Of a stretch of 64,000 nucleotides of DNA, positions 1-11,444 are shown one piece after another. The stretch's first letter is position 1. Every line of letters begins with the position of its first letter. The DNA lies in NCBI RefSeq assembly GCF_000006565.2, contig NC_031479.1, forward strand, positions 1,426,001 to 1,490,000. The letters run 5' to 3'. Made by a program: the position numbers and the translations under genes. The stretch is from Toxoplasma gondii ME49 (taxonomy: Eukaryota > Apicomplexa > Conoidasida > Eucoccidiorida > Sarcocystidae). Below the pieces are notes generated by a model. It saw only the letters and a list, made by a program, of their open reading frames with translations. It was not told the origin of the DNA and ran no database searches.

Positions 1-1117
1 CGGTGCGTCCCCTGTTGAGTTTCTCCCCACTTTCTGCCGATCGACGCAGGACGAGTTACCGTAGCAACGTCTCCTCTCTGCATGCAAATTGTTCGTCCGT
101 TTGTCCGCGCTGCGCTTTCATCTTGTTCTCTCAACTGGCAGGCTTCTTCCACCCAAAAACCGACTCGAACCCAGGTCTTCTTCTCCCTCTTCTTCTCTCG
201 CCTTTCCCTTGCGTCTTCTCCCTCTTCTTCTCTCGCCTTTCCCTTGCTTCTTCTCCCTCATCTTCTCTCGCCTTTCCCTTGCGTCTGCTCCCTTTTCTTC
301 TCTCCCTCCAGTGGCTTTTCGTTCTCCGTTTCCTGTCGCTTTCTGCGCTTACTGCAGCACTGCGGAGTCGCGCATCCAGTCGGGACCGTCGAGTTGGAGG
401 GTACTCAGCAGGCCTGCAAGTTCTTTGGGAAGATGCAGATTTCTTGCGTTTCTCTCCGCCTTCTTCCCACCCGCGTCTCGCGCCTGCGGCCCCAGGAAGT
501 TCTCGCAAAAGCCGCTGCTGCATGCACTCGTTGCGTGCAGCAAGGGCGTCCCCGACACGCACCAGCGGAAGCGCGAACTCAGCGCCCGAGCCATCTGCGC
601 GGCCACCGTGTAGCCTGCAGCGAGAGAAAAAGTCAGTCAGGAAGGTGGAGCGACGAAGGAGGCAACAGACCGTGGACGCGAGGAAGCGGAGACTGGTGAA
701 GGAGAGAACACACAGAGAGGCGATCGAAAAGAAGACAGCCAGGAACCGGGAGGACAAAGACAAAAAACAGACACAGACAACGGCAAGGCACAACGGGAGG
801 CAGCCAAAAAGGATGGAGAGAGGACAGAGAAGAAAAGAGAGAACAGGAAGAATACGGAACAAGACAAAAGAAAGGAAACATGCACAAGACACAGAAACGT
901 TCACAAAGGAGAAATGGGGATAAACTCGGCCTGGGCACAGCGCCATTTTCAATGACTCTCGACAGGGTCCCGAGCTTCCTCGTGAATGCGAACAAAATTA
1001 TAAAACAGAAATACTTTACCGAAGGGTAACAGGAGTCACTTCTGTGAACGCAAACTCAACATGCTACGGACAGCATGAGTGCTCACCACAGATACGTCCG
1101 TATAAATATAAATATAT

Positions 1118-1149
<32 letters not shown>

Positions 1150-4100
1150 TCACAAACATAAGCACATGCCGATCCACACACAAGCACGCAGCAGACTGTA
1201 CGCATGCACAGAGATAAAGACACACCTCCGCACACACCCACACATGTTTATATATATATATATATGTATATATATATGTATGTATATGTATATGTATATA
1301 TATATATATGTATATACGTGACCTTCAAACACATGAGTACAAATGAAGACGGACAAACATGTATGCATGCATGGCTTGCTGTGTCAAGAGACATCTTTGG
1401 AAAACTGGACTTCCTTACCTCCCACCATTTGCGCCTCATCGATGAGGAGCCGCCACCAGTGGACGCGAAGGAGAGGCGACGCTAGCAGGCGGTACCTCTT
1501 CCTTCTCCGAAGCCCAAAAGAAGAGACTGCTTGCGTCGAGGAGCTTAGGTCCACCGAAGCTTCGTGCGAGAACGCACCGCTGACTCCCCTTCTGTCTGCG
1601 CCATCCTCCCCTGAGGCAGACGAAGCACGCGACGAAGAGAAAGAGGACGAAGAAGAACGCGACGAGGAAGGAGAAGAAGAAGAGAGAGGAGAAGAGACAT
1701 AAGAGAAGGCAAGAGGAGAGAACCGGGAAGAGGCGGAACCTCCATACTGGCGACTGCGGCACTGTCTGGGAGCAAACCAAAGTTCTTCTCTCAGGGTGTC
1801 GTAGGAGACGAGGAGAATGTCGACGTCTTCCAACTGCTCTGGGCGAATGAGAACCATCTCTTCTTCGTCGGCCAACAACCAGTTTTCAGGGAAGCTGGCG
1901 GCAGACGAAGATGCAGAGTCCGACGGAGCAGATACAGCGAGGGAATCAGATGTAGACGAAGTAGATGCAGACACGAGAGAATGAGAGGGAGAAACGGAGG
2001 AGTGAGATGAAGACGCGAGAGAATGAGATGACACCGGGAGAGGAAACAGCCCCGTCAGCTGTTTCTGACGCGTCATGTGTGTGGCGAAGCGTCTTCGAGC
2101 GGAGTCGAGAAGCTGCAAAGAAAAGAGACAGTTCATTTCTCCCTCCAAACTCAGAGTATGTGCGTGTATGCCTGCTGCAGACGACACTCGCAAAATGGAT
2201 CTAACGAACCGGATGCGCTTTTGAAAATGCAATTTCTCTCGTCTGACCAAGTCACCACGAGCCACAAGAATTGAAAAGCGCACTGCGTAGAGCTTTCGTT
2301 TCGCCGCCACCCCAAGGCGTTGCACTCACCTGCAATTGCGGCCTCGACAGCAAATGTGGAGAGTCCACACAGAGAGGCGTTCGCGTATATTCGTACTTAT
2401 ATAGAGAAACATGCATTCTGACACAACTGGTTTTAGACAATGTTCACACATGCATCTCTATACATACATATATTTATTTGTTCCATGCACTGGAGCACTG
2501 TAGAACGAGATGTCTCTGCTTGTCTTCCTGTGTCTGTGTTTCGCCTTGCTTATCTCTGGTAGGCTCAAGCACTCGACGGAGACAAGACTGTTTTCTATTC
2601 GACAAACGGATGTGGACCAAACGAGAGTCCCGCCGTTCCACGAGTAGAGTGAGAACTCGCTTAAGAGCTGCAGAGAAGAAAGATAAACTCCTCGAAAGGT
2701 CGTGATCACCCCCTGTTCGAGATGTCGTGAAGAGACAGGCTCCAAACACACTCGTCTCGTTTTTCCAAAGCTACCTGTTTTCTCAGGGTGTCTCTCGCAT
2801 GCTTGAGTCCCGTATAGATCGCTGTGCGCCTCAGAGATCCTTTTTCCGTGTGCTTTTCGATTTCTTCTCTCCACTGCTGAAGAATGGCAGCCGGACAGAG
2901 GACGAGAGTCCCCGTCACCTCCCGCAAACCCAGACGCGAAGAAGACGAGTCGCGCGCGGAGTTGCCGGCCTCCGGGCCTGAGAAGAGAGGCGCCGACTCG
3001 CAGTAGACGCATGTGAAGTTTCGTAGCAAAGACGCCGCTTTCTCGGGCGTCACTCCGAGACAAAAAAGGTGACTCAGCGCGCGACACTGTTCGCACTGGA
3101 TGACGGGCAGGAGAAGCTCCCAGTCGTCGTATTTCCTGGCTTTCTTCTCGTCGCTCAACTTCTCTCTCGTCTCGCTGAGCCTCGCGGTCTTTCCTGCCGC
3201 GTCGCCTCGATGGCTCGAGAACTCCCTCGACGAAAGAGAAGCTGGCAGTGCTGGGATCCGGCCATTTTCTTCTGTTTTCAAGGGCAGGCTTGCCCGCCCT
3301 CGCAGCTTCTGTCGCTTCCTCGCGCCTCCTTCGCGATGGGCGTCCTCACGGTCCTCCTCCCCCCTCGCGCTCCGCGTTCCCTCGTCTCTGCTCGCAACCG
3401 CCGAAGCGGCCACAGACGTGTTTGCCTCTTCCAGAGGACTCTCCCGGCTCTGCTTCGCGCCTCTGCGGACTGTGCATGCGCGCCGAGCGTTGTTCTTCGC
3501 CGCATGCGCTCCAGACTGCGCGGCCGAGGAGCCAAGCGGGAGAAGCACTGGCAGAGCTTCTCTGTCTCCAGTGCCCGCGTCGGTCTCTAGAGGAACGTCG
3601 CGGTCGGCGAAACTCTCCGAACAACTGTCACTGACCCTAAAGCGAATTCGCATGCCCTCAAAGCCGCATGGACAGTCAAAGACGGCGTTCGGCGGCAGAT
3701 CTTCTTCTCGCGAGAAGAAAGGCATGTGGGCAGAAGAAGAGAAAGCAGGAAGAGAAGAAGAGGAAGAAGGTGAAGAAGACGAGGCAGAAGGTGAAGAAGA
3801 AGAGGAAGAAGAGAAAGGAGCTGGATGCAACAATATCAATGCGATCGCTTCCACGGTCTTTCCAAGGCCCATCTGATCGCAAAGCATCCCGCCAGGGGCA
3901 TCAAAACAAGCATATTCATCTTCACTCTCTCCTTGTTCTTCTTGTTCTTCTTGTTCTTCTCTCTCCTGTTCTCTCGCTTTCCTCTGTGCATCTCGCTCTC
4001 CGGCTCTTTCTTCTTTTCTGCCATCCTTTCTTTCTTCTTCGTCTTCAACTCCACTGCGTCCTCCTTCAACTCGTCCTCGACTGTCTTCATCGCCCATTCG

Positions 4101-5315
4101 TTCCGAGACGTCGTTTCCTTCGTTTTCCCTGTGTGGTTCGCGGACTGCACTTTCCGCCTTCCTTCTCGGCCGGCCTAGGAATTTGTATCTGCCGAAGAGA
4201 GAATCGAAGGCGAGGACGCGACCCGACGCAAGAGGAACATACAGCCAAAGGAGGTTCACGCGCTGCGGCGGAAGTCGAAGCCTCCGGAGGGTCCAGTCCC
4301 GCAGCGCATGCAAGTCTGGCGCTGGCCGCCCTTGCGGTGTACGTACACTCGGCAGCGGAGCGTCCGCTTCTCCACAGTCGCCTCTCGCGCCGGGCAAGGC
4401 AGGCACAGCAGACAGAGCGCCAGAGCAAGAAGGGGAGAAAGAAGGAGAGAAGGAAGAAGAGAGAGAGGAGGCAGAAGAGGGAGAGGAGGAAGAACTAGAG
4501 GAGAGAGGTCGCGGACAGGGAAAACGAGAATAAGAAGATGAAGAGACGAGAGGTAGTCGACCATCACTTTCTCGAAGCTCAAGGGAGGCGAGATGACGCC
4601 ACTCGCGAGTCAGCGCGAAGAAAACCGCCCGCTGCTGGTACGGCCTCAAAGAGCACCTGAGACCCGGTGGTGACACAAATGAAGGGAGCTCTCCAAAAGG
4701 GTGAAACGAAGAAGAAGAAGAGGCAGCAGGTGCAGCAGCCGAAGATGCAGAGGAAGAAGACGAAAATGGAAACGAAGGAGAGGTAGAAGACGAATTGGCT
4801 TCGGAAGAAGAGGCAGCGCTTTGTTTCGCAAAGCATTTCCAGGCTCGTACCAGGCAGTCGTAAAGAAACTGAGGCTCGATGAAGAGGGTGTTCTCGTCTG
4901 GTGCATCCGAAGAGGGATGCAGCCTCTCCCCCTCTCGCGTCTGTGTCTCCTCAGCGGATGCCTCTTCTCTATTTCTCGCGAGTTCATGCGGCGCAGCTCC
5001 TTCTTCTCCGTCTGTCCTCAGCGCTGGCGACGAACTCCGAAGAGCACAACACGGTGCTGCATGCAGCGCTGCGGAGTCGAACCTGCGAAGGAAACGAGAG
5101 CCAGGAAAACGCGTCGAAACGAGGTTGGACGGAGACGAAATCGCGGACGAAGATGCCACTTAGGCGCAGTGCGGACGAGGACGCAAAACACGGTGTGGGC
5201 AATCTGAAAAACAGATGTGCTCTCAGCATCTCTCCTGCGCAGGATCCCCATACTGTTTCGATATATATATATATATATACATATATACATATATACATAC
5301 ATATACATATATACA

Positions 5316-5348
<33 letters not shown>

Positions 5349-7031
5349 AGATATACATATATACATACATATATATATATATATATATACATATATACAT
5401 ATACATATATATATACATATATATGCATGTATGCATTGATGGACATATACAGATACTAAAGCAGAAGCATTAGTGAAAAGTGTATCGAACTGAGGGCATG
5501 GATATGAACAAGCATCGAACTGTGCATCCAATTATCTCGAAGTGGGTGCATGTGTCAGAGAACGACATGTGAGTGAGCTTGTGAATAACGTTTGGCGTCT
5601 TGCACTGCGAAAAGAGGAATGGAAGGACGCTCGCTTCCGCGAGGCAGTCCTGTCTGAAGTTTTCCCTTCGTGTCAGTTTCGGCTGCGGATCTTTCGAGCG
5701 GTTCGCCTTCCTGCGGGCCTCGCTACACACCAGCTGAAGAAGAGCCGCAGCGCGTCAGCGCCTTGTCGGTCGAGCGCCTGGCGAGAGGGCGGAGGTAAGA
5801 CGACAGACAGAACGATTTCGCACACGGTCGTTTCCTCTTCTTCTCCTCTCTCTCCAGAAGAGGAAAGAGAAGAAGAGCACAGAGACGGAGAGGAGGAAGA
5901 AGAGGAAGAAGAAGAGGAAGACGAAGGCGGAGAGACGGCATGGGCAGTGAGGAGAAGCAGCGGAGCAGCGTGGAGGTTGGGTGGCTGGACCAGGCGAAGG
6001 AAGGCAGGCAGCAGATCTGCTGGAAGGGAAGGGTGAAGCTGCGAAAAGTTGACGCCGGAGTGGAAAGCGACACACACTGGAGAAGAACTCGGAGAGAGAG
6101 AAGAAAGAGAGGAGGCAGTGGAAACAGAGGAAGCGGAAGAAGGAGCGTCGGCGTAGATGGCCACAGACGCACAGGCTTCGTCGCCGGTTCCTGTTCGAGA
6201 GAGAAAAACACCGAAGAACTCTGCCTGCTCCAGTGCGTCGCGAGTCTGACTCCTTCCACCAGCCTCTGAGACAGTTTCTGTCTCTTCTTGTCTTTCTTCC
6301 TCTCTCTGTTGTCCTGTCGAAGTCCTCTGACCTCTCCATCCCTGTTCTCCAGGGATCCTGCGCTCCTCTCTGCTCCGTGTACTGTCTCCTGTCTCTTTGT
6401 CTCTCGATGCTTCTCTCGAGAAACCTTGACGGGCCAGGCCAGAGACGCGCCAAGAGAAAAGGACCTCTCCGCTCTCCGGCTGCTCGTTCTCTCCAGTTGT
6501 CTCCTGCAGAGAGGCGGAGAGAGAAGAGGAGAGAGAAGAGGAGTGAGAAGACGACGAGTCCTCGGCCGACAGCCGCGAAACGTTGATCCCCTGAGCCTTG
6601 GCTGCTTCGGCAGCAGCTCGCATGCACCTCCGAGCGAGAAGAGGAGACGCCCAGCCTGTGGGGAGGGTCTCTGTCTCTTTTTGTTCGGCTTGTCTCTGTC
6701 GGCCGCCAGCTCGTCTCGTTCCTCGGGATTTCTTTCTCCTGGTGATTCGTTTTCCACTCTCGTCGCCCCGTGATTCTTCTTCTTCTTCCGACGTTGATCT
6801 CTGCGCTTCCGCTCCATCCCCGTCTCCTTCTTTCTCTTCTCCACTTCGCGTTTCTCCATCTCTCTCTTCTTTCGCGTGTCTCCCTGCTCCATGTCGGTCG
6901 CTCGTTTCTCCTTGGGGGTCGCTCGCTTTGTCGGAGTCAAGAGGCGCTTCTGCCTTCTTCGCAGGTGGAGACAAGTGGAGAGAAGAAGAGAGAGGCGAGA
7001 GCGGAGAGGGACGCACCTTCGTTCGAGGCAT
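1..7031 (-). CDS. SHPRH-type SNF2 ATPase with PHD-like finger (3' end outside window)
   Basis: This is a Swi2/Snf2-family ATPase most like SHPRH, a nuclear helicase-like ubiquitin ligase of DNA-damage tolerance. Four exons fit in phase: 7031-5731, 5082-2775, 2112-1419 and 614-353, with a GTAAGC donor at 352. The start is the ATG at 7031 in the context GCAAAATGCC. Exon 1 is acidic, Lys- and Ser-rich. Exon 2 holds helicase motif I (DQMGLGKT, near 3855-3880), then a Cys/His cluster (CPCG near 3660 and CEQC..H..C..CVYC near 3010-3100) that sits between motifs I and Ia as the SHPRH PHD finger does, then [12 protein letters not shown]. Exon 3 carries LVSYDTL and the box DEAQMV (1429-1440), which is the SHPRH form of DEAH. 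Exon 4 carries RWCVSGTP. The C-terminal helicase lobe and RING lie beyond base 1, so ligase activity cannot be confirmed. A roughly 35-residue insertion follows GTPL. Confidence 0.85.
178..293. repeat. Pyrimidine-rich tandem repeat in an intron
   Basis: About three to four imperfect copies of a ~34-bp unit built on TCTCGCCTTTCCCTTGCGTC lie in what reads as the intron after exon 4 of the SHPRH-like gene. The repeat is C/T-rich on the plus strand, so purine-rich in the transcript. It opens shadow reading frames that are not genes. Confidence 0.75.
1101..1316. repeat. (TA)n microsatellites in SHPRH-like intron 3
   Basis: Two TA-rich blocks (about 1101-1150 and 1245-1316) sit in the 804-bp intron between exons 3 and 4. 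They are alternating TA with TATG and TACA interruptions. No gene is seen here. Confidence 0.85.
5262..5428. repeat. (TA)n/(TACA)n microsatellite in SHPRH-like intron 1
   Basis: About 165 bp of alternating TATA and TACATA lie in the 648-bp intron between exons 1 and 2. Every frame reads as Ile/Tyr/Thr/Met repeats, which explains several spurious open frames on both strands. Confidence 0.9.
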
Positions 7032-10000
7032 TTTGCGGGGAGAGGAGAAACGAAGGAAGTCAACGAGAGAAAAGCAAAGAGGAGAGACGAGAACACCGTG
7101 GCGGGAGACGCGACTATCGTTCGTCTCCTCTGTCGCAAGCGCAGCTGGAATGGACGATCCTTTCGACGTTCTTCTGCGTCATGTTTCCCCGGAAAGGAGA
7201 TCCGAGTTGCCCCGGCGGGTCCTCGTCTTTTTCCTCTCTCTGCGGATGCAGGCTGCTTGCTAGCGGTTGCTCCTCTGAGGTTCTCTTTATACGCAGATTT
7301 TTGAGGGCGGCGAAGCAAGAGAAAGGAAGCGCGAAGAAGAGCTGTTCGAATCCCGTCGAAGCAAGTATCGGAAAACACAGACCGAAGAAGGAAACGCGTT
7401 AGTGGTGGCGGGAGAGAATAAGCGTGATCATCGATGCGCTTGGTCTCCGGAGGCGCTGAGTGTATCGCGTCTCGGGGAAATCTCACATTTTTGCGAGAGA
7501 GCAAAGGCGGATACAGCGAGGCGTGGATCGCGAGAGGAAACGGCAGACGCTGCCCTCAACGAAACGAAGGTCTCGGCAGACACACAGCGAGAGCTGGACA
7601 ATCGACTTGCGCGAGAAGAGCGAGGGAAAAGAAGACGAGGACGGACGGGTGCTCCCGTCATCCTTTGAAGGAAAATGTCTCCGAGTCCGCTTGAACGACG
7701 CGAAAGAAATGCAGGAAACCGCGGAAAAACGCGTTCACGGAGGCGAGGAGAGACGCAGACAGTGGAGAAAAAAAGTACCAAGCTCCTCTTCTCTCTCAGT
7801 CTTGCGGTGTAACCCTACGCACACCGTCGGAGGGGCGGGGCATGACGCGTCGTTTTCCGAGCCTCCAAAGAAAACTTGAAAACCTTCTCGACACCATAAA
7901 GTCGTCACACAGGTGACGGAAACAAGCAAAAAAAGCAGTCAATCAAGCGCCGAGAAACATCGTCGTCTCCTCCACTTTCCTAAGTCTCCAAACCGTCGAA
8001 AGTCGCGGGGAAATCGCGAGAGACAACTAGCCAGGGAACGCGTCGTGAGAACCGGATTCTTGTGACTTTGCCAGAGCAAAAGACATGATGGCCTCGTCGC
8101 TCTCACGTCGGGGAGAATCCAATAACAGAGCGTTCGCAGATATACACTCCGAAAAAAATCTTCTCTCGAGTGCACCGAGAAGCTGTAGACTTTCTCTTCC
8201 TCGACGGACGTAGCGCCAGCCGAAGATGTCTGCAAATACATATATATATATATATATATATTATACTATAATATAGATAAATATATATATATATAATAAA
8301 GACGTATATATGGATATAAGGTATGCATATGTAGGGACAAGTGGAGGGGGGGGAAAACGTTCTGCAGCAAATGCCTGGCGACTAACAGGCTACTTCAGTT
8401 CATTTGCATTTGTCTGCTTGTCACAGGCTTCTGCCGGGCGCACAAGAGAGAGTTCTCCAGATCCCGAGGGTGTATTTCCACTTCAGAATCGCGCTGGAGT
8501 GGAAGACGGTGTTGGTTCCTACTCACTCGAGCGCTGCGTTTGGGGAGCAAATGCATTTTTCCTCTCGGAAAGGCTTCGTGAGTGAACCATTTCGTCCCTA
8601 GCGAAAACAAGGCGTATTCTCCTGCGTAGGTCTATTTCTGTCTATTCCAGAGGTCACACATTTCCTTCACCTTCCTGATATCCACTGCCTGCCTCCACCA
8701 GTCGGAAGAAAATCACATCTATTTTAATATAAATATACACCTGTTTTCATATATATTTATATATATATATATACATATGTATATACATCTGCTTTCAGAT
8801 ATTCACCTCGCTTCAGATATATCTATATACCTCCATCTCTATATACGAATATATATACCTATGCCTATGCATATGTTTTCATATATATATATATATATTT
8901 GTATGTATATGCATGCGTATACAGTCTTTTGTCTGCGGAGCGTCTATTAGGATTCGCAGCTTGCCAACTGCCAGTGTGTGCCGGCTATAACTCATGAGAG
9001 AGAGACGCTTTCTGCGCTTTTCCATGTTTCATGTTTTCTGGACGAAGGCATGATAGAATCATCTCTTCCAAACGCCAAGGAAGACTGCCATGGTGCAGGG
9101 AAGGCGCAGGCCGCCGAGGGCAGGCTGGCGTTCCGGACAGTCTGCTCCTTGCTGCTCGTGTGACCAAGCGGTTCACGGGAGCATCTGGTGGAAGTTTCTG
9201 TGAAAACATCTCCGTTTTTACGCGGAGCACTTGGAAAGAGCAGACAGGAGAAAGCCGAGAGGAGTCTTCTAAAACTCCCCAGCCCCCACACGGCGGAAGA
9301 GAGGCGCGGCCTGCCGCATGGGTGTTCCTGCGTTTGCCCTTGATTCTCTAGCGGGAGAAGCATGCACCGAGAGATGTCCGCTTTCTGCAAAAAGTTTTTT
9401 TGCGAGACCCGCGGCAACCTGCGAACGCCGTGATTCTGGCGGAATCTCACGCACCGCAGAGTTCATGCGTTCTGTCCGACCTCGCAAAGACCGTTTACTC
9501 GAGAGAAGCGGTAGTCCTACGGCTTCTTCTGCAGGTTCGCGGGAACAAGAAACGAGCGCGCAGTCGCTGCGAAACGAGACCACACTGCACACTGGACATG
9601 CGTGGATAATGTCTCGGGCAAAGGACTTCCGGCTCGCTCTTCCAGGTGCCGTTTGAGTCACTGGAGAGAACCGGCTGCAAGAAACCGAGTCGCAGTGTAG
9701 AACCGCGCTTTCAGCTCTTTGTGTAGCGGGGACACCCACACACACACAACTGAGGAGTTCCGGCGGACAGAGACGGAACTCGAAAGGCATTTATCGAGTC
9801 TCCGAGAAAGGCAACTCCGCTAGCCAAGCTGCAGAACGTTGGCGTCAGAACTTTTTTCTCTGTTCAGTCTTCTGCAGCCCCCAACGTCGCCTCAAGGCTC
9901 GTCATCTTTCGATCTACCGCGACGGACTGTGTAAACTGTGAAGCCTTGTCCTCTCTGGAGAGAAGCGGGGGGAAATTCCGCGGCCAGAAACTCCTGCTGC

Positions 10001-11444
10001 CTCACTCCGAGGCTCCCATATGTGCCTTGCATGCAGACACACGACAGCGAAAGTCGACGTTGATATCTGCCCGCTACAGAGAAATACTCGCCTTGGGTTT
10101 CGAGGAGGAAGCCACACGCTTGCAGCCGAAGAAAGAGAAAACTTGGAAAAGTGCAGAGGAGAGTCCAGGAGAAAGGACTGGTGAAACGAAATCCACTGCT
10201 ACCTGGAAGCCTCAAATTCTGAAAGCTCCCTCCTGCCCGCCCGGGGACGAGGACGCCCGCCAAGTGTGTGCTTGTGTTCAGTTGCCCGTTCGCGCTCTTT
10301 CTCCACTTTTTTCTCTGTCTCTTTGCCGCCGAAACTCTCGACTCTCTGGCGATGCCAACAAAGGGATGAGTCGACAGTGAAGCCGCCGCTTCTTCAAAAC
10401 GGTTTCCCGGTCTCGCTTTCAACGCGGCATGCCACTACAAGACACGCGCAAACAAGTCTGCAGCTTCCCAGAGAAATCTGCCGGTTCTTCGGATTTTGAG
10501 AGTTTTCTCCCATGGAAATGAAAGGTCTTACGTAGGCCGGTGCAGAAACTCCAATTTTTCTCGCCTGTCTCCTCACTTGTCCGAGTTTCTTTCCGGTCCA
10601 GCCCAACGACGCGTGCGACGCTCGGCGGTGCCTTCTCCGAGGCACCGCGGGAACAAAATTGCTTTTTCCTCGCAGTCACAGAAGACTTTCGCGCGCTTTT
10701 ACCGACCTTCTTCTATCCAAAAACCTCCGGGTGCGGCCCTATGGGGAGAGATCTGTTGCGTCTGAAGGGAAAACGCGACAACCAGTGTTCCGTGCTCCCA
10801 AGGTGCAACCCCCGCCATGCTACGTGCACTTCCCTTTGAATCCGCTGGACCTGCAGGTGGACTTTCCTTTCTAAATTATCTACAAGAAACGTCGATCTCT
10901 CGTTCATACATATTACATACAAAGCTACGGACATGCGCACACATCTGTTGTCAGTTTATACATATATATATATATATATATGTAAATATGTATGTATACT
11001 TCCATGTATGTGTACCTTTTGTGAGTGGTTTTCTGTGAGCATCTGCATACGCATGGCGTTCCTGTGTGCGTGAATGTCACATGGGAGACACAAAAGAGTA
11101 AAGATTGCAAGGTGTCTATTTTTGCAAGAAAGTAGATCCTTTTTCGTTTCCCTCGGATCGCCTCTGTGGAGTTCTTCAGAGCGGTGTTGTGGGCGACGCT
11201 TTGTGTGCTCTTTCGTACGTTTCTCGAAGTTTTTTTCTAAAGACGACATCGCGTCGCCGGGTCAATCTTTCAAGACGTTGATTCCGAGCCATTCACCATC
11301 GTGCACCATCCTGTTTTGAGATCCTTTCTTTTCTCCCTTTCTTTCTCGTCTTCCCTTTGGTTTCCTTCTCTCGTCCATGCCTCCTCTTTCCTCCTCTTTC
11401 CTCCTCTTCTGTATGTCACATGTCTTTTCTCCGGATCGCCGACG
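7032..11444. other. Divergent spacer between the SHPRH-like and polycystin-like genes
   Basis: These 4.4 kb separate two diverging genes and should hold both promoters and 5' UTRs. I see no supportable gene. Open frames of 150-180 codons near 9.3-10.4 kb have no recognisable domain and biased composition. TA-rich microsatellites occur near 8237-8300, 8737-8905 and 10966-11000. The 144 bp before the ATG at 11445 are strongly C/T-rich and look like a transcribed leader. TGCATGC, a known Toxoplasma promoter motif, overlaps the start codon region at 11446. Confidence 0.6.
8237..8300. repeat. TA-rich microsatellite
   Basis: Alternating TA with short interruptions in the divergent spacer. A second, more degenerate TA-rich stretch follows at about 8737-8905. 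Confidence 0.8.

Noticed and set aside
3..923. Plus-strand open frame at the left edge
   Set aside because: It is antisense to SHPRH-like exon 4 and an adjacent purine/pyrimidine repeat intron, and the translation is Arg/Ser low complexity.
5018..5210. Extension of SHPRH-like exon 2 to the right of 5082
   Set aside because: The preferred acceptor TTCGCAG at 5083 joins exon 1 in phase (Trp codon). The frame to its right meets a stop at about 5160.
5215..5459. Open frames of Ile/Tyr/Thr repeats
   Set aside because: They are translations of the TA microsatellite in an intron.
11301..11444. Upstream extension of the polycystin-like frame with a hydrophobic stretch
   Set aside because: The frame is open but begins at GTG with no ATG before 11445. 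The C/T-rich DNA alone explains the Leu/Phe/Ser content.
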